The position numbers were made by a program, and so were the translations under genes. This document shows, one piece after another, positions 8,782 through 14,649 of a DNA stretch of 14,649 nucleotides. Under the pieces are notes generated by a model, which was not told the origin of the DNA, did no database searches, and saw nothing but the letters and a program-made list of their open reading frames with translations. The stretch is from Bacteroidota bacterium (GTDB lineage: Bacteria > Bacteroidota > Bacteroidia > Bacteroidales > UBA1556): NCBI GenBank assembly GCA_003648395.1, contig QMPB01000043.1, forward strand, positions 1 through 14,649, written 5' to 3'. How positions within the stretch are numbered: position 1 is the stretch's first letter; each line of letters begins with the position of its first letter.

Positions 8782-9966
8782 TTACTCAACATAAAGAACC
8801 AAGCCTTTAAGATACTCTCCTTCTGCGTGATAAATATTTTGAGGATGATCAGCTGGTTGCGAAAGGTGATGAAGAATTTTAACTTTTCGACCACTATGAA
8901 TGGCTGCGGCAAGTACAGTATCTTCAAATAACTTTCGGCTTACTACTTGAGAGCATGAGAAGGTAAATAAAATCCCTCCCGGAGCCATATTCTTAAAAGC
9001 AGTAGCATTAAGACGCTTATAACCCTGCACTGCTTTATGACGCACTTTTTTATGTTTAGCATAAGCCGGAGGATCAAGAATAATAAGTTCATATTGCTCA
9101 GGCATATCTTTCATAAAGTCCATTGTATCTATTGCAAAAGCATCATGTTTGTCTTTACCGTAGCCATTAAGCACAACATTATCGTTGGTTAGGGCAATGG
9201 CCTTAGCAGAGCTATCTACCGAATGTACTAGAGAAGCACCCTGCTGAAGAGCGTATATAGAGAACCCACCTGTATAGCAAAAAGTATTTAATACTTTACG
9301 ACCTTTAGAATATTCTCCTACAAGCTCGCGGTTATATCTTTGATCAATAAAAAAGCCTGTTTTTTGTCCGCTTACCCAATTAACTTCAAATTTATTACCA
9401 TTTTCAAGCGCAACTATTGATTCCATATCTCCCAAAAGAAATTCGTTTTCAATATCAAAAGCAGTACTCTTTGGTAAGCTTTCTTTGGACTTAGCATAAA
9501 TAGTATGAATTTTATCACCATAAATTTCTTGCAAAATTTTGGCAACATCGAATCGCAATAAATACATTCCTATTGAATGCGTTTGCACAATTGCTGCTCC
9601 TGCATAAAAATCGATTACTAAACCTGGTAAATTATCACCTTCGGCAAATACCAAACGATAAATATTTGTTTCAGCATTATCAATCAAGCCAATGGAGTTG
9701 CGCATATTATATGCAGCAGTAATTCTCTTTTTCCAAAAATCGTAATTAATCTCCTCATCGGTAAAGCTAAGCATACGCACAGCAATGGAGCCATCTTGCC
9801 AATGGCCTTGCCCTAGAAACCTATCTTTATTATTATAAACATCTATAATATCACCTTCGTTAGTTTCTCCATATTTTTTCTTTATTGCTCCCGAAAAAAT
9901 CCATGGATGTTGACGAATAACGGCTTCATCTTTACCTGAGTTTAATACAACTTTTACTTTATTCAT
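8782..9966 (-). CDS. rlmI: 23S rRNA (cytosine-C5) methyltransferase RlmI family
   Basis: This 394-aa SAM-dependent enzyme is related to E. coli RlmI, which makes m5C1962 in 23S rRNA. Residues 1-75 form a PUA RNA-binding domain (HPWIFSGAI at 20-28). The middle and C-terminal part carry the methyltransferase: GQKTGFFIDQR at 200-210, the SAM-binding motif KVLNTFCYTGGFS at 224-236, the acidic end of the next strand (VDSS, about 250), motif IV LDPPAYAK at 297-304, and FTFSCSQ, where Cys338 is the expected catalytic cysteine. All expected motifs are intact and the length is normal. The gene appears to be a single transcription unit: the aspA terminator lies upstream and a candidate promoter sits at 9987-9994. 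The exact modified base is inferred from the family; related members include enzymes acting at other rRNA sites. Confidence 0.92.
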   Translation of the reverse strand: MNKVKVVLNSGKDEAVIRQHPWIFSGAIKKKYGETNEGDIIDVYNNKDRFLGQGHWQDGSIAVRMLSFTDEEINYDFWKKRITAAYNMRNSIGLIDNAETNIYRLVFAEGDNLPGLVIDFYAGAAIVQTHSIGMYLLRFDVAKILQEIYGDKIHTIYAKSKESLPKSTAFDIENEFLLGDMESIVALENGNKFEVNWVSGQKTGFFIDQRYNRELVGEYSKGRKVLNTFCYTGGFSIYALQQGASLVHSVDSSAKAIALTNDNVVLNGYGKDKHDAFAIDTMDFMKDMPEQYELIILDPPAYAKHKKVRHKAVQGYKRLNATAFKNMAPGGILFTFSCSQVVSRKLFEDTVLAAAIHSGRKVKILHHLSQPADHPQNIYHAEGEYLKGLVLYVE

Positions 9967-9986
9967 ATCGCATATTTTATATTTTG

Positions 9987-9994
9987 CAAAAGTA
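9987..9994 (-). promoter_or_regulatory. Candidate Bacteroidota -7 box for rlmI
   Basis: On the minus strand this reads TACTTTTG, a full match to the TAnnTTTG -7 consensus of Bacteroidota housekeeping promoters. It lies 20 nt upstream of the rlmI ATG and downstream of the aspA terminator, where a promoter is expected. A good TTTG -33 box at the usual 19-21 nt spacing is not present, so this is a moderate call. Confidence 0.45.
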
Positions 9995-10013
9995 ATTTTT
10001 TTATACTTACAAT

Positions 10014-10037
10014 TGATTTGTATAAATCATTGATTTA
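10014..10037. repeat. Interleaved inverted repeats upstream of rlmI
   Basis: The arrangement is TGATTT, GTAT, AAATCA, T, TGATTT. The central AAATCA can pair with either flanking TGATTT: the left pair has a 4-nt spacer, and the right pair extends to a 15-nt near-perfect palindrome (10023-10037, arms TAAATCA/TGATTTA around one T). The cluster covers the place where the -33 region of the rlmI promoter would lie, so it could be an operator. In DNA this AT-rich it could also be chance. Confidence 0.4.
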
Positions 10038-10049
10038 ATAAAAATGCAT

Positions 10050-10092
10050 AAAAAAAGGATGATTATTAAAGCATATACCATAATAATCATCC
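10050..10092 (-). terminator. Rho-independent terminator downstream of aspA
   Basis: A perfect 12-bp inverted repeat (GGATGATTATTA at 10057-10068 against TAATAATCATCC at 10081-10092) encloses a 12-nt loop. On the minus strand the stem is followed immediately by a run of seven T residues (10056-10050). It begins 24 nt after the aspA stop, so it ends the aspA transcript and insulates rlmI. On the plus strand there is no T run after the stem, so it works in one direction only. Confidence 0.88.
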
Positions 10093-10116
10093 CAAAATAA
10101 AAAATTTATATATTCT

Positions 10117-11523
10117 CTACTTTCTAATAAAAGTAGGATTAATCAAATTTTCAAAGCTAAAAAGCTCATCCCATTTTTCTTGAGTAACAACTTTACGTTC
10201 TTTAACTGCAATATCATGGATAGATTTCTTTGTATCTAGGGCTTCCTTAGCAATACTTGAAGACTCCTCATAACCAATTATTGGATTCAAAAGTGTAACA
10301 ATAGCCACACTATTCATAACCATATTCTCAGTATACTCTGGGTTAGCAGTAATACCATCAACAGCTTTTTTACGAAGAGTATCGCAAGCTCTTGATAAGA
10401 AAATAATAGAATTGAAAAGACTATAAGCAATTACAGGCTCCATAACATTTAATTGCAACTGACCTGCCTCAGCAGCCATTGTAATAGTTGTATCGGCACC
10501 AATAACATAAAATGCTACCTGATTTACTACCTCAGGAATAACTGGGTTAACCTTACCAGGCATAATTGAAGAACCTGGCTGCATTCTAGGAAGGTTTATT
10601 TCATTGAAACCAGCACGAGGGCCTGAAGAAAGTAAACGTAAGTCATTAGCAATTTTTGAAAGCTTGACAGCTGTACGTTTCAATACACCCGATAATTGAA
10701 CATAAGCACCCGTATCAGAAGTAGCTTCAATTAAATCTTCTGCTAAAAATAATGGTGATCCAGAAAATTTCACTAAGTATTTAGTTACCAAATCAGGGTA
10801 TTCTTCTGGAGCATTAACCCTAGTGCCAATTGCTGTAGCACCCATATTAATCTCTCTAATAAGGTTTTTGGCACTATCAATACGTCCTAACTCCTCTGCA
10901 ACAGTATTTGCCCAACCATTAAATTCAGAACCCAAACTCATAGGTACAGCATCTTGCAACTGTGTACGTCCCATCTTAAGAACATTTGAGAACTCAACAC
11001 CTTTTCTACGGAAAGCACTACTCAAACCAGCTAATGACGACTTATAAATACTAAGACGCTTAAGCAAAGCTATGCGAAAAGCTGTTGGATATGCATCATT
11101 AGTAGATTGACTACAGTTCACATGATTATTAGGATGGCAATATTCATATTCGCCTTTTTTATGACCCATTTTCTCAAGAGCAACATTAGCAATTACCTCA
11201 TTGGCATTCATATTTACCGAAGTTCCTGCTCCCCCTTGAATTAAATCTGTAAGAAATTGATCATGATATTTACCATCAAGAATTTCATCACAAGCAAAAC
11301 AAATTGCATCAGCAATCTCTCTCTCAAAAATACCTAAATCAGCATTAGCCATAGCCGCAGCTTTCTTCACATAGGCTAATCCTTTAACCATAAATGGCTC
11401 TGTATTCAACGGAGTACCAGTTATATAGAAATTATCCATGGCTCGCATAGTTTGAATTCCATAATACTTATCGTTAGGAATTTTCATCTCGCCTACAAAA
11501 TCATGTTCTGTTCTTGAATTCAT
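10117..11523 (-). CDS. aspA: Aspartate ammonia-lyase (aspartase)
   Basis: Aspartase reversibly converts L-aspartate to fumarate and ammonia in the cytoplasm; in anaerobes it supplies fumarate as electron acceptor and supports aspartate use. The 468-aa protein shows the whole aspartase/fumarase fold signature: YYGIQTMRA at 20-28, the substrate region QGGAGTSVNMN at 96-106, QSTNDAYPT at 139-147, MGRTQLQDAVP at 184-194, and the flexible catalytic loop GSSIMPGKVN at 317-326, whose serine acts as general base. The N-terminal motif and the long close resemblance to E. coli AspA favour aspartase over class II fumarase, which usually has an LWGAQTQRS-like start. It is followed by a strong terminator and preceded by a candidate promoter, so it is probably transcribed alone. 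Confidence 0.95.
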   Translation of the reverse strand: MNSRTEHDFVGEMKIPNDKYYGIQTMRAMDNFYITGTPLNTEPFMVKGLAYVKKAAAMANADLGIFEREIADAICFACDEILDGKYHDQFLTDLIQGGAGTSVNMNANEVIANVALEKMGHKKGEYEYCHPNNHVNCSQSTNDAYPTAFRIALLKRLSIYKSSLAGLSSAFRRKGVEFSNVLKMGRTQLQDAVPMSLGSEFNGWANTVAEELGRIDSAKNLIREINMGATAIGTRVNAPEEYPDLVTKYLVKFSGSPLFLAEDLIEATSDTGAYVQLSGVLKRTAVKLSKIANDLRLLSSGPRAGFNEINLPRMQPGSSIMPGKVNPVIPEVVNQVAFYVIGADTTITMAAEAGQLQLNVMEPVIAYSLFNSIIFLSRACDTLRKKAVDGITANPEYTENMVMNSVAIVTLLNPIIGYEESSSIAKEALDTKKSIHDIAVKERKVVTQEKWDELFSFENLINPTFIRK

Positions 11524-11555
11524 ATCTTTTATGTATAATTGATTATTAATTTTAG

Positions 11556-11563
11556 CAAATATA
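11556..11563 (-). promoter_or_regulatory. Candidate Bacteroidota -7 box for aspA
   Basis: On the minus strand this reads TATATTTG, a full match to TAnnTTTG, 32 nt upstream of the aspA ATG, which would give a leader of about 25 nt. No clear TTTG -33 element sits at the usual distance. The position between two same-strand genes with a 112-nt gap supports an independent promoter here. Confidence 0.5.
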
Positions 11564-11635
11564 GATATTTCGTTTAATTTATTTATAAGTATTTACTATT
11601 TATTAAACTGTAATATGATTGATATTTTTCTTGTA

Positions 11636-12796
11636 TTACTTAATTTCCAATCTTCTTATTGCACCACTATTAGGATAAAATTGAACTTTTGTATTCTTAG
11701 CCGGAAGATTTGTCACCACGCCAAACTGGCTTATTAAAAAACTAGCTTCAGCTTTTAATTCTTCACCTTCCTTAATAGTGAATTTAGCACTTTCGGGTAT
11801 TCTATAATAAAAACCCTTATCCGTATCTTTATCGCCTTCAGTATCATTAATAAACTTCTCTAGAGTAGTAGTAGTTCTTGATCTATCTATATGGATATAA
11901 ACCATTGAGCCAGCCTTAGATTTATCAGTTATTATCCCTTCTTGCTGCGTAAACTTGAATAACGGAATAGAAGCTGAATACACGTGAGACTCAGGCTTAT
12001 AGGAATACCTATAATGAAAAGTATTTCTTTGAATTACTCCTGTAAATAATTTCATATATTCCTGTTCCATTTTAGACAATTCATCTGCCATATATGTTAC
12101 TGTGGCTCCTGAATAAGCAACCTCTTGAGCTCCTGTGATAATATCAAATCTTTGCTCCTTAATTTTCATTAATAATTCTGAAGCTTCTTTTGCTTTTTGC
12201 TCGTACGATTTTTCCACAAAACTTCTTTTAAGATGCATTCGCTCAACTGTTACAGTATCCATAATAACCTGCTCAACAACAGTGTCAATTTTCTCCACTA
12301 GGTTTGCATCAGCAAAATATTTAAAAGTCTTAGAATAATCAATATCATTATCCTCTTCCTTTTCTAGTTTTTCTTTTTCTACTTGTCTATCACTATTATC
12401 ATTTAGGTCTTGTATTAAGCCTGCTTGGCTCATTCCTATCATAATTGATTGCGCTTTATAACCATTATAATTGCTTATATCTACAAAATAATACTGCTCA
12501 GGATCTGGTTCAGAATAAGTGTTCATCTTAATATCTGACAATTCGAAAAAACGTGTACTATTTAATACTGCATCTTTAATCCCCAGATATTTTGATGCAT
12601 ATTCGGCATAGGGACCAGCAATTCTAACTACTTCTTCAACTGTAATATCAATGGTTACAACATTGCGAGGCAATGAATAATAAAAACCCTCTGAGTTTTC
12701 TGGCTTATTATCTTCTTTAACATGAACTACATTATACGAAGAACAAGAGCTCACTAAAGCTATAATAATAAATAAACTCAATATTTTTTTTAACAT
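11636..12796 (-). CDS. DUF4831-family lipoprotein of unknown function
   Basis: This secreted lipoprotein (386 aa from the chosen start) has no known function. Counting from the ATG at 12796, it begins MLKKILSLF, then a hydrophobic helix and the lipobox VSSC with lipidated Cys18. The body carries the hallmarks of DUF4831: FYYSLPRNV, a valine-rich strand, GPYAEYASKYLG about 50 residues after the cysteine, and SEPDPEQYYFVD. A Lys/Glu-rich stretch around the middle and a beta-rich second half with YYRIPESAKFTI follow, the latter resembling a second copy of the N-terminal YYSLPRN module. The open frame extends to a TTG at 12823, but a candidate promoter box overlaps that codon, so ATG 12796 (or ATG 12805) is preferred. 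The mature protein probably sits in the periplasm, attached to a membrane. Confidence 0.82.
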   Translation of the reverse strand: MLKKILSLFIIIALVSSCSSYNVVHVKEDNKPENSEGFYYSLPRNVVTIDITVEEVVRIAGPYAEYASKYLGIKDAVLNSTRFFELSDIKMNTYSEPDPEQYYFVDISNYNGYKAQSIMIGMSQAGLIQDLNDNSDRQVEKEKLEKEEDNDIDYSKTFKYFADANLVEKIDTVVEQVIMDTVTVERMHLKRSFVEKSYEQKAKEASELLMKIKEQRFDIITGAQEVAYSGATVTYMADELSKMEQEYMKLFTGVIQRNTFHYRYSYKPESHVYSASIPLFKFTQQEGIITDKSKAGSMVYIHIDRSRTTTTLEKFINDTEGDKDTDKGFYYRIPESAKFTIKEGEELKAEASFLISQFGVVTNLPAKNTKVQFYPNSGAIRRLEIK

Positions 12797-12820
12797 GATA
12801 AACATTTTAGAATTATCAAA

Positions 12821-12828
12821 CAAAACTA
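12821..12828 (-). promoter_or_regulatory. Candidate Bacteroidota -7 box for the DUF4831 lipoprotein
   Basis: On the minus strand this reads TAGTTTTG, matching TAnnTTTG, 24 nt upstream of the preferred ATG at 12796. It overlaps the TTG codon at 12823 that begins the longest open frame, which argues against that start. A matching TTTG -33 element is not evident. Confidence 0.45.
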
Positions 12829-12889
12829 CAAAATATTAAACATAAATAATAAATTAATTTTTAATTAGCTAAAACTCCAAAAATATTCC

Positions 12890-12897
12890 TATCTTTG
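12890..12897 (+). promoter_or_regulatory. Candidate Bacteroidota -7 box for the multi-PAS sensor gene
   Basis: TATCTTTG fully matches the TAnnTTTG consensus. A weak -33-like TTAG lies 21 nt upstream (12865-12868). Transcription would start near 12904, giving a leader of about 110 nt before the ATG at 13016. The remaining leader is very AT-rich and shows no riboswitch-like structure by eye. The opposite-strand promoter box for the lipoprotein lies about 60 nt away, so this is a divergent promoter region. Confidence 0.5.
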
Positions 12898-12983
12898 AAC
12901 CTAAATAAAATTATAACTAAAATTAAATTAAGGTAAGCTCAAATACATAATACTTTATACGATTTTGACAATATCTATTTATG

Positions 12984-12996
12984 TATATATATATAT
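12984..12996. repeat. Short TA dinucleotide tract in the leader of the sensor gene
   Basis: An alternating TA run of 13 nt lies 19 nt upstream of the sensor ATG. It is too short for confident assignment as a phase-variable tract, and its AT-rich context makes chance likely. It does not change the reading frame because it is outside the coding region. Confidence 0.4.
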
Positions 12997-13015
12997 TATT
13001 GATACTAACAATTAT

Positions 13016-14649
13016 ATGAAAAATAACAATATTGAAATTCAATTGCTCAGATTCAATTTACTATTTAGAAAAGAACTATCGAAAGAAAATAATCTAGAAA
13101 ATTTATTTAATAAAGCTTGTCTATTAATTGACCGTTGTAAGTATTATAGCAATGCATTTGTATATATAAAAAATAGTAATACAATGTTTTGTGGCAATAG
13201 TGAAATTACTAATAAGGATAAACAAGGAATTAATAATTGCTACAGAAACATTTTAAACAATAATAGTATTGATAAATCTATCGATATAATTAGAAAAAAT
13301 AATCATTGTATTAAAACCAATACTCCTACAATTGCCAAATCTATTATAGACAATACAGATGTCTATGGTATAATTGTACTAAATATAGAAATAGCATTTG
13401 ATAATAGTGAATTACATAATGAGATAGTCAGCAATATCTCTGATAGCATTTCTGATGAAATTAGTAGGATTAATAATAGCGCATCAAATAATAACAGTAG
13501 TTTTAATAATACATATACAACTATATTTGAGAAAGCTCCAGTTGGAATAAGTATCCTTGATAAAGATGGTTATATTAATAATGTGAATACCAAGGAGTGT
13601 ATAATGTTAGGCTATAGTAAAGAAGATATTATTGGCAAACACATATCCACATTTATTAGTAAGAACCTACAAAAAAAATTCAAGGAAAACTTTACGAAAT
13701 TCCTAGAAAGTGGCGGTATTGATGTTTGTATGGACCTTGTTAATAGCAAAGGTGAAATTATAAAAGCAAATAGAATTGCAAAAGCTATTAAAGATTCATC
13801 AGGGAATATAGTAAAGATAATAACACATACTCAAGATATTAGCCAAACACATAAAATTAACAAAGAATTAAATATACTTAATCAAGCAATTGAACATAGT
13901 ACATCAATTATAGTTATAACTAATCTCGATAATAGGATAGTTTATGTAAATAAGCAATTTACGAATATCACGGGGTATTCGTATACTGAATCTTTAGGTG
14001 AGGTGCCTCACATTTTAAATTCTGGTTTACTAAAATCTGACACTTTCACTAAACTATGGTCAAATCTAAATAAAAACAAAACTTGGAAAGGGGAATTTAA
14101 TAATAAAACAAAAAATGGTACCACATATTGGGAAAGAGCAGAAATCTCACCATTTTATGATGAAAATGGTGAAAAAGTAGGATATATTAAAACTGCAGAA
14201 GATATTACAAAACTTAAAAAAATTGAAACTAGATTAAAAGACACAAACAATAATTATAAGCGAATTTTTGAAATTACACCACTACCTATTGTTATACATA
14301 AAAATTCTAGGATTATTGAAATAAACCCTGCAGCCTTGAACTTTATGAATAAAGGTAGTGAACACAAAGCTGAGAAGAAGTACTTTATCGGTATTAATAT
14401 TTTTGACTTTATACATTCTAGTAATAAAGAAAACATAGCTGCTAGACTGATGAAGCTGATAAAAACAAATCTACCCCTACCTAAATCTCAGAATATTTTT
14501 TATAATAATAAAGGTGAAGAACGTGTTATTGAACTAGTAAGCTCCCCTATTCAGTACAATGAGGAGAATGCCATTATGAGCATGTTTGAAGATATTACAG
14601 ATCGTATAAACTGGACAAATAAATTAAAAGAGAGTGAATATAAGTTCCA
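13016..14649 (+). CDS. Multi-PAS sensor protein (GAF-PAS-PAS-PAS...), N-terminal part; probable sensor histidine kinase
   Basis: An uninterrupted frame of 544 codons runs from the ATG at 13016 off the right edge. No signal peptide or membrane segment is seen, so the visible part is cytoplasmic. Residues about 5-160 look like a divergent GAF domain (LLRFNLLFRKELS and ACLLIDRCKYYSNAFVYI near the start, YGIIVLNI near its end). PAS 1 starts at Phe171 (FEKAPVGISILDKDG, GYSKEDIIGK). PAS 2 spans about 290-400 (NITGYS, a WKGEFNNKTKNG turn, and TAEDIT at its end). PAS 3 starts at about 414 (YKRIFEITPLPIVI) and ends with MFEDITDR. The final residues (KLKESEYKF) look like the linker into a fourth PAS. 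Tandem PAS proteins of this kind usually end in a histidine kinase, but no kinase or other output domain is in the window. The coding sequence is unusually rich in Asn, Ile and Lys. Ligands are unknown. Confidence 0.87.
   Translation, partial: MKNNNIEIQLLRFNLLFRKELSKENNLENLFNKACLLIDRCKYYSNAFVYIKNSNTMFCGNSEITNKDKQGINNCYRNILNNNSIDKSIDIIRKNNHCIKTNTPTIAKSIIDNTDVYGIIVLNIEIAFDNSELHNEIVSNISDSISDEISRINNSASNNNSSFNNTYTTIFEKAPVGISILDKDGYINNVNTKECIMLGYSKEDIIGKHISTFISKNLQKKFKENFTKFLESGGIDVCMDLVNSKGEIIKANRIAKAIKDSSGNIVKIITHTQDISQTHKINKELNILNQAIEHSTSIIVITNLDNRIVYVNKQFTNITGYSYTESLGEVPHILNSGLLKSDTFTKLWSNLNKNKTWKGEFNNKTKNGTTYWERAEISPFYDENGEKVGYIKTAEDITKLKKIETRLKDTNNNYKRIFEITPLPIVIHKNSRIIEINPAALNFMNKGSEHKAEKKYFIGINIFDFIHSSNKENIAARLMKLIKTNLPLPKSQNIFYNNKGEERVIELVSSPIQYNEENAIMSMFEDITDRINWTNKLKESEYKF

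Noticed and set aside
10012..10030. FNR- or CRP-like site upstream of rlmI
   Set aside because: TTGAT and ATCAT half-sites are present but the spacing (8 nt) does not match the FNR consensus (4 nt), and the TGTGA core of CRP sites is absent.
10823..11047. Plus-strand open frame opposite aspA
   Set aside because: It is a shadow of the highly conserved aspartase sequence, with no independent evidence.
11581..11625. Possible hairpin between the DUF4831 gene and aspA
   Set aside because: Only short AT-only pairing (AGTA/TACT) is available and there is no T run in the correct position, so it is not called a terminator.
12797..12823. N-terminal extension of the DUF4831 gene beginning at TTG 12823
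   Set aside because: The start would be TTG, the extra residues weaken the lipoprotein signal layout, and the region overlaps a TAnnTTTG promoter match; ATG 12796 fits better.
14254..14436. Minus-strand open frame opposite the PAS sensor
   Set aside because: It is antisense to a PAS domain with clear motifs; its hydrophobic composition is the expected reverse of Asn/Lys-rich codons.
1..14649. Defence island, CRISPR array, mobile element or phage region
   Set aside because: No spaced direct repeats, transposase, integrase, tRNA-associated boundary or defence gene was recognised. SbcC has Rad50-type motifs with a zinc hook and its SbcD partner, so it is the housekeeping repair complex and not a defence ATPase.

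Overview
The window is AT-rich DNA (by eye roughly one third G+C) that looks like the chromosome of a member of the Bacteroidota. The evidence is a DUF4831-type lipoprotein (a family known mainly from that phylum), TAnnTTTG promoter boxes in front of several genes, and a general lack of strong Shine-Dalgarno sequences. An aspartase gene fits an anaerobic or facultative lifestyle, but genus or species cannot be named from this sequence. No rRNA, tRNA, CRISPR array, insertion sequence, phage gene or integrase was seen.

Everything from position 1 to about 12.8 kb lies on the minus strand; one gene after that lies on the plus strand. Read in the direction of transcription, the minus-strand block contains: (i) a DUF4831 lipoprotein of unknown function; (ii) aspA, aspartate ammonia-lyase, followed by a clear intrinsic terminator; (iii) rlmI, a 23S rRNA m5C methyltransferase with its own likely promoter; (iv) a YhhN/lysoplasmalogenase-family membrane protein; (v) sbcD and sbcC, overlapping by 4 nt, which form the Mre11/Rad50-like DNA-end-processing nuclease; and (vi) a three-gene COG1840-type ABC importer (lipoprotein binding protein, double-length permease, ATPase) whose ATPase runs off the left edge. 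The importer genes are packed with a 2-nt gap and an 8-nt overlap, so they are clearly one operon.

From 13016 a plus-strand gene runs off the right edge. It encodes a cytoplasmic multi-sensor protein with a GAF-like domain, three PAS domains and the probable start of a fourth. It is probably the N-terminal half of a histidine kinase, although no output domain is visible. It is divergent from the DUF4831 gene across a region of about 220 bp that carries a candidate promoter for each direction.

Most of the window is ordinary housekeeping and transport DNA. I do not see convincing evidence for a novel system. The items most worth a second look are the importer's uncertain substrate (it lacks the paired tyrosines of classical ferric-binding proteins), the unidentified PAS sensor and its possible link to the neighbouring lipoprotein, and a compact cluster of interleaved inverted repeats upstream of rlmI.
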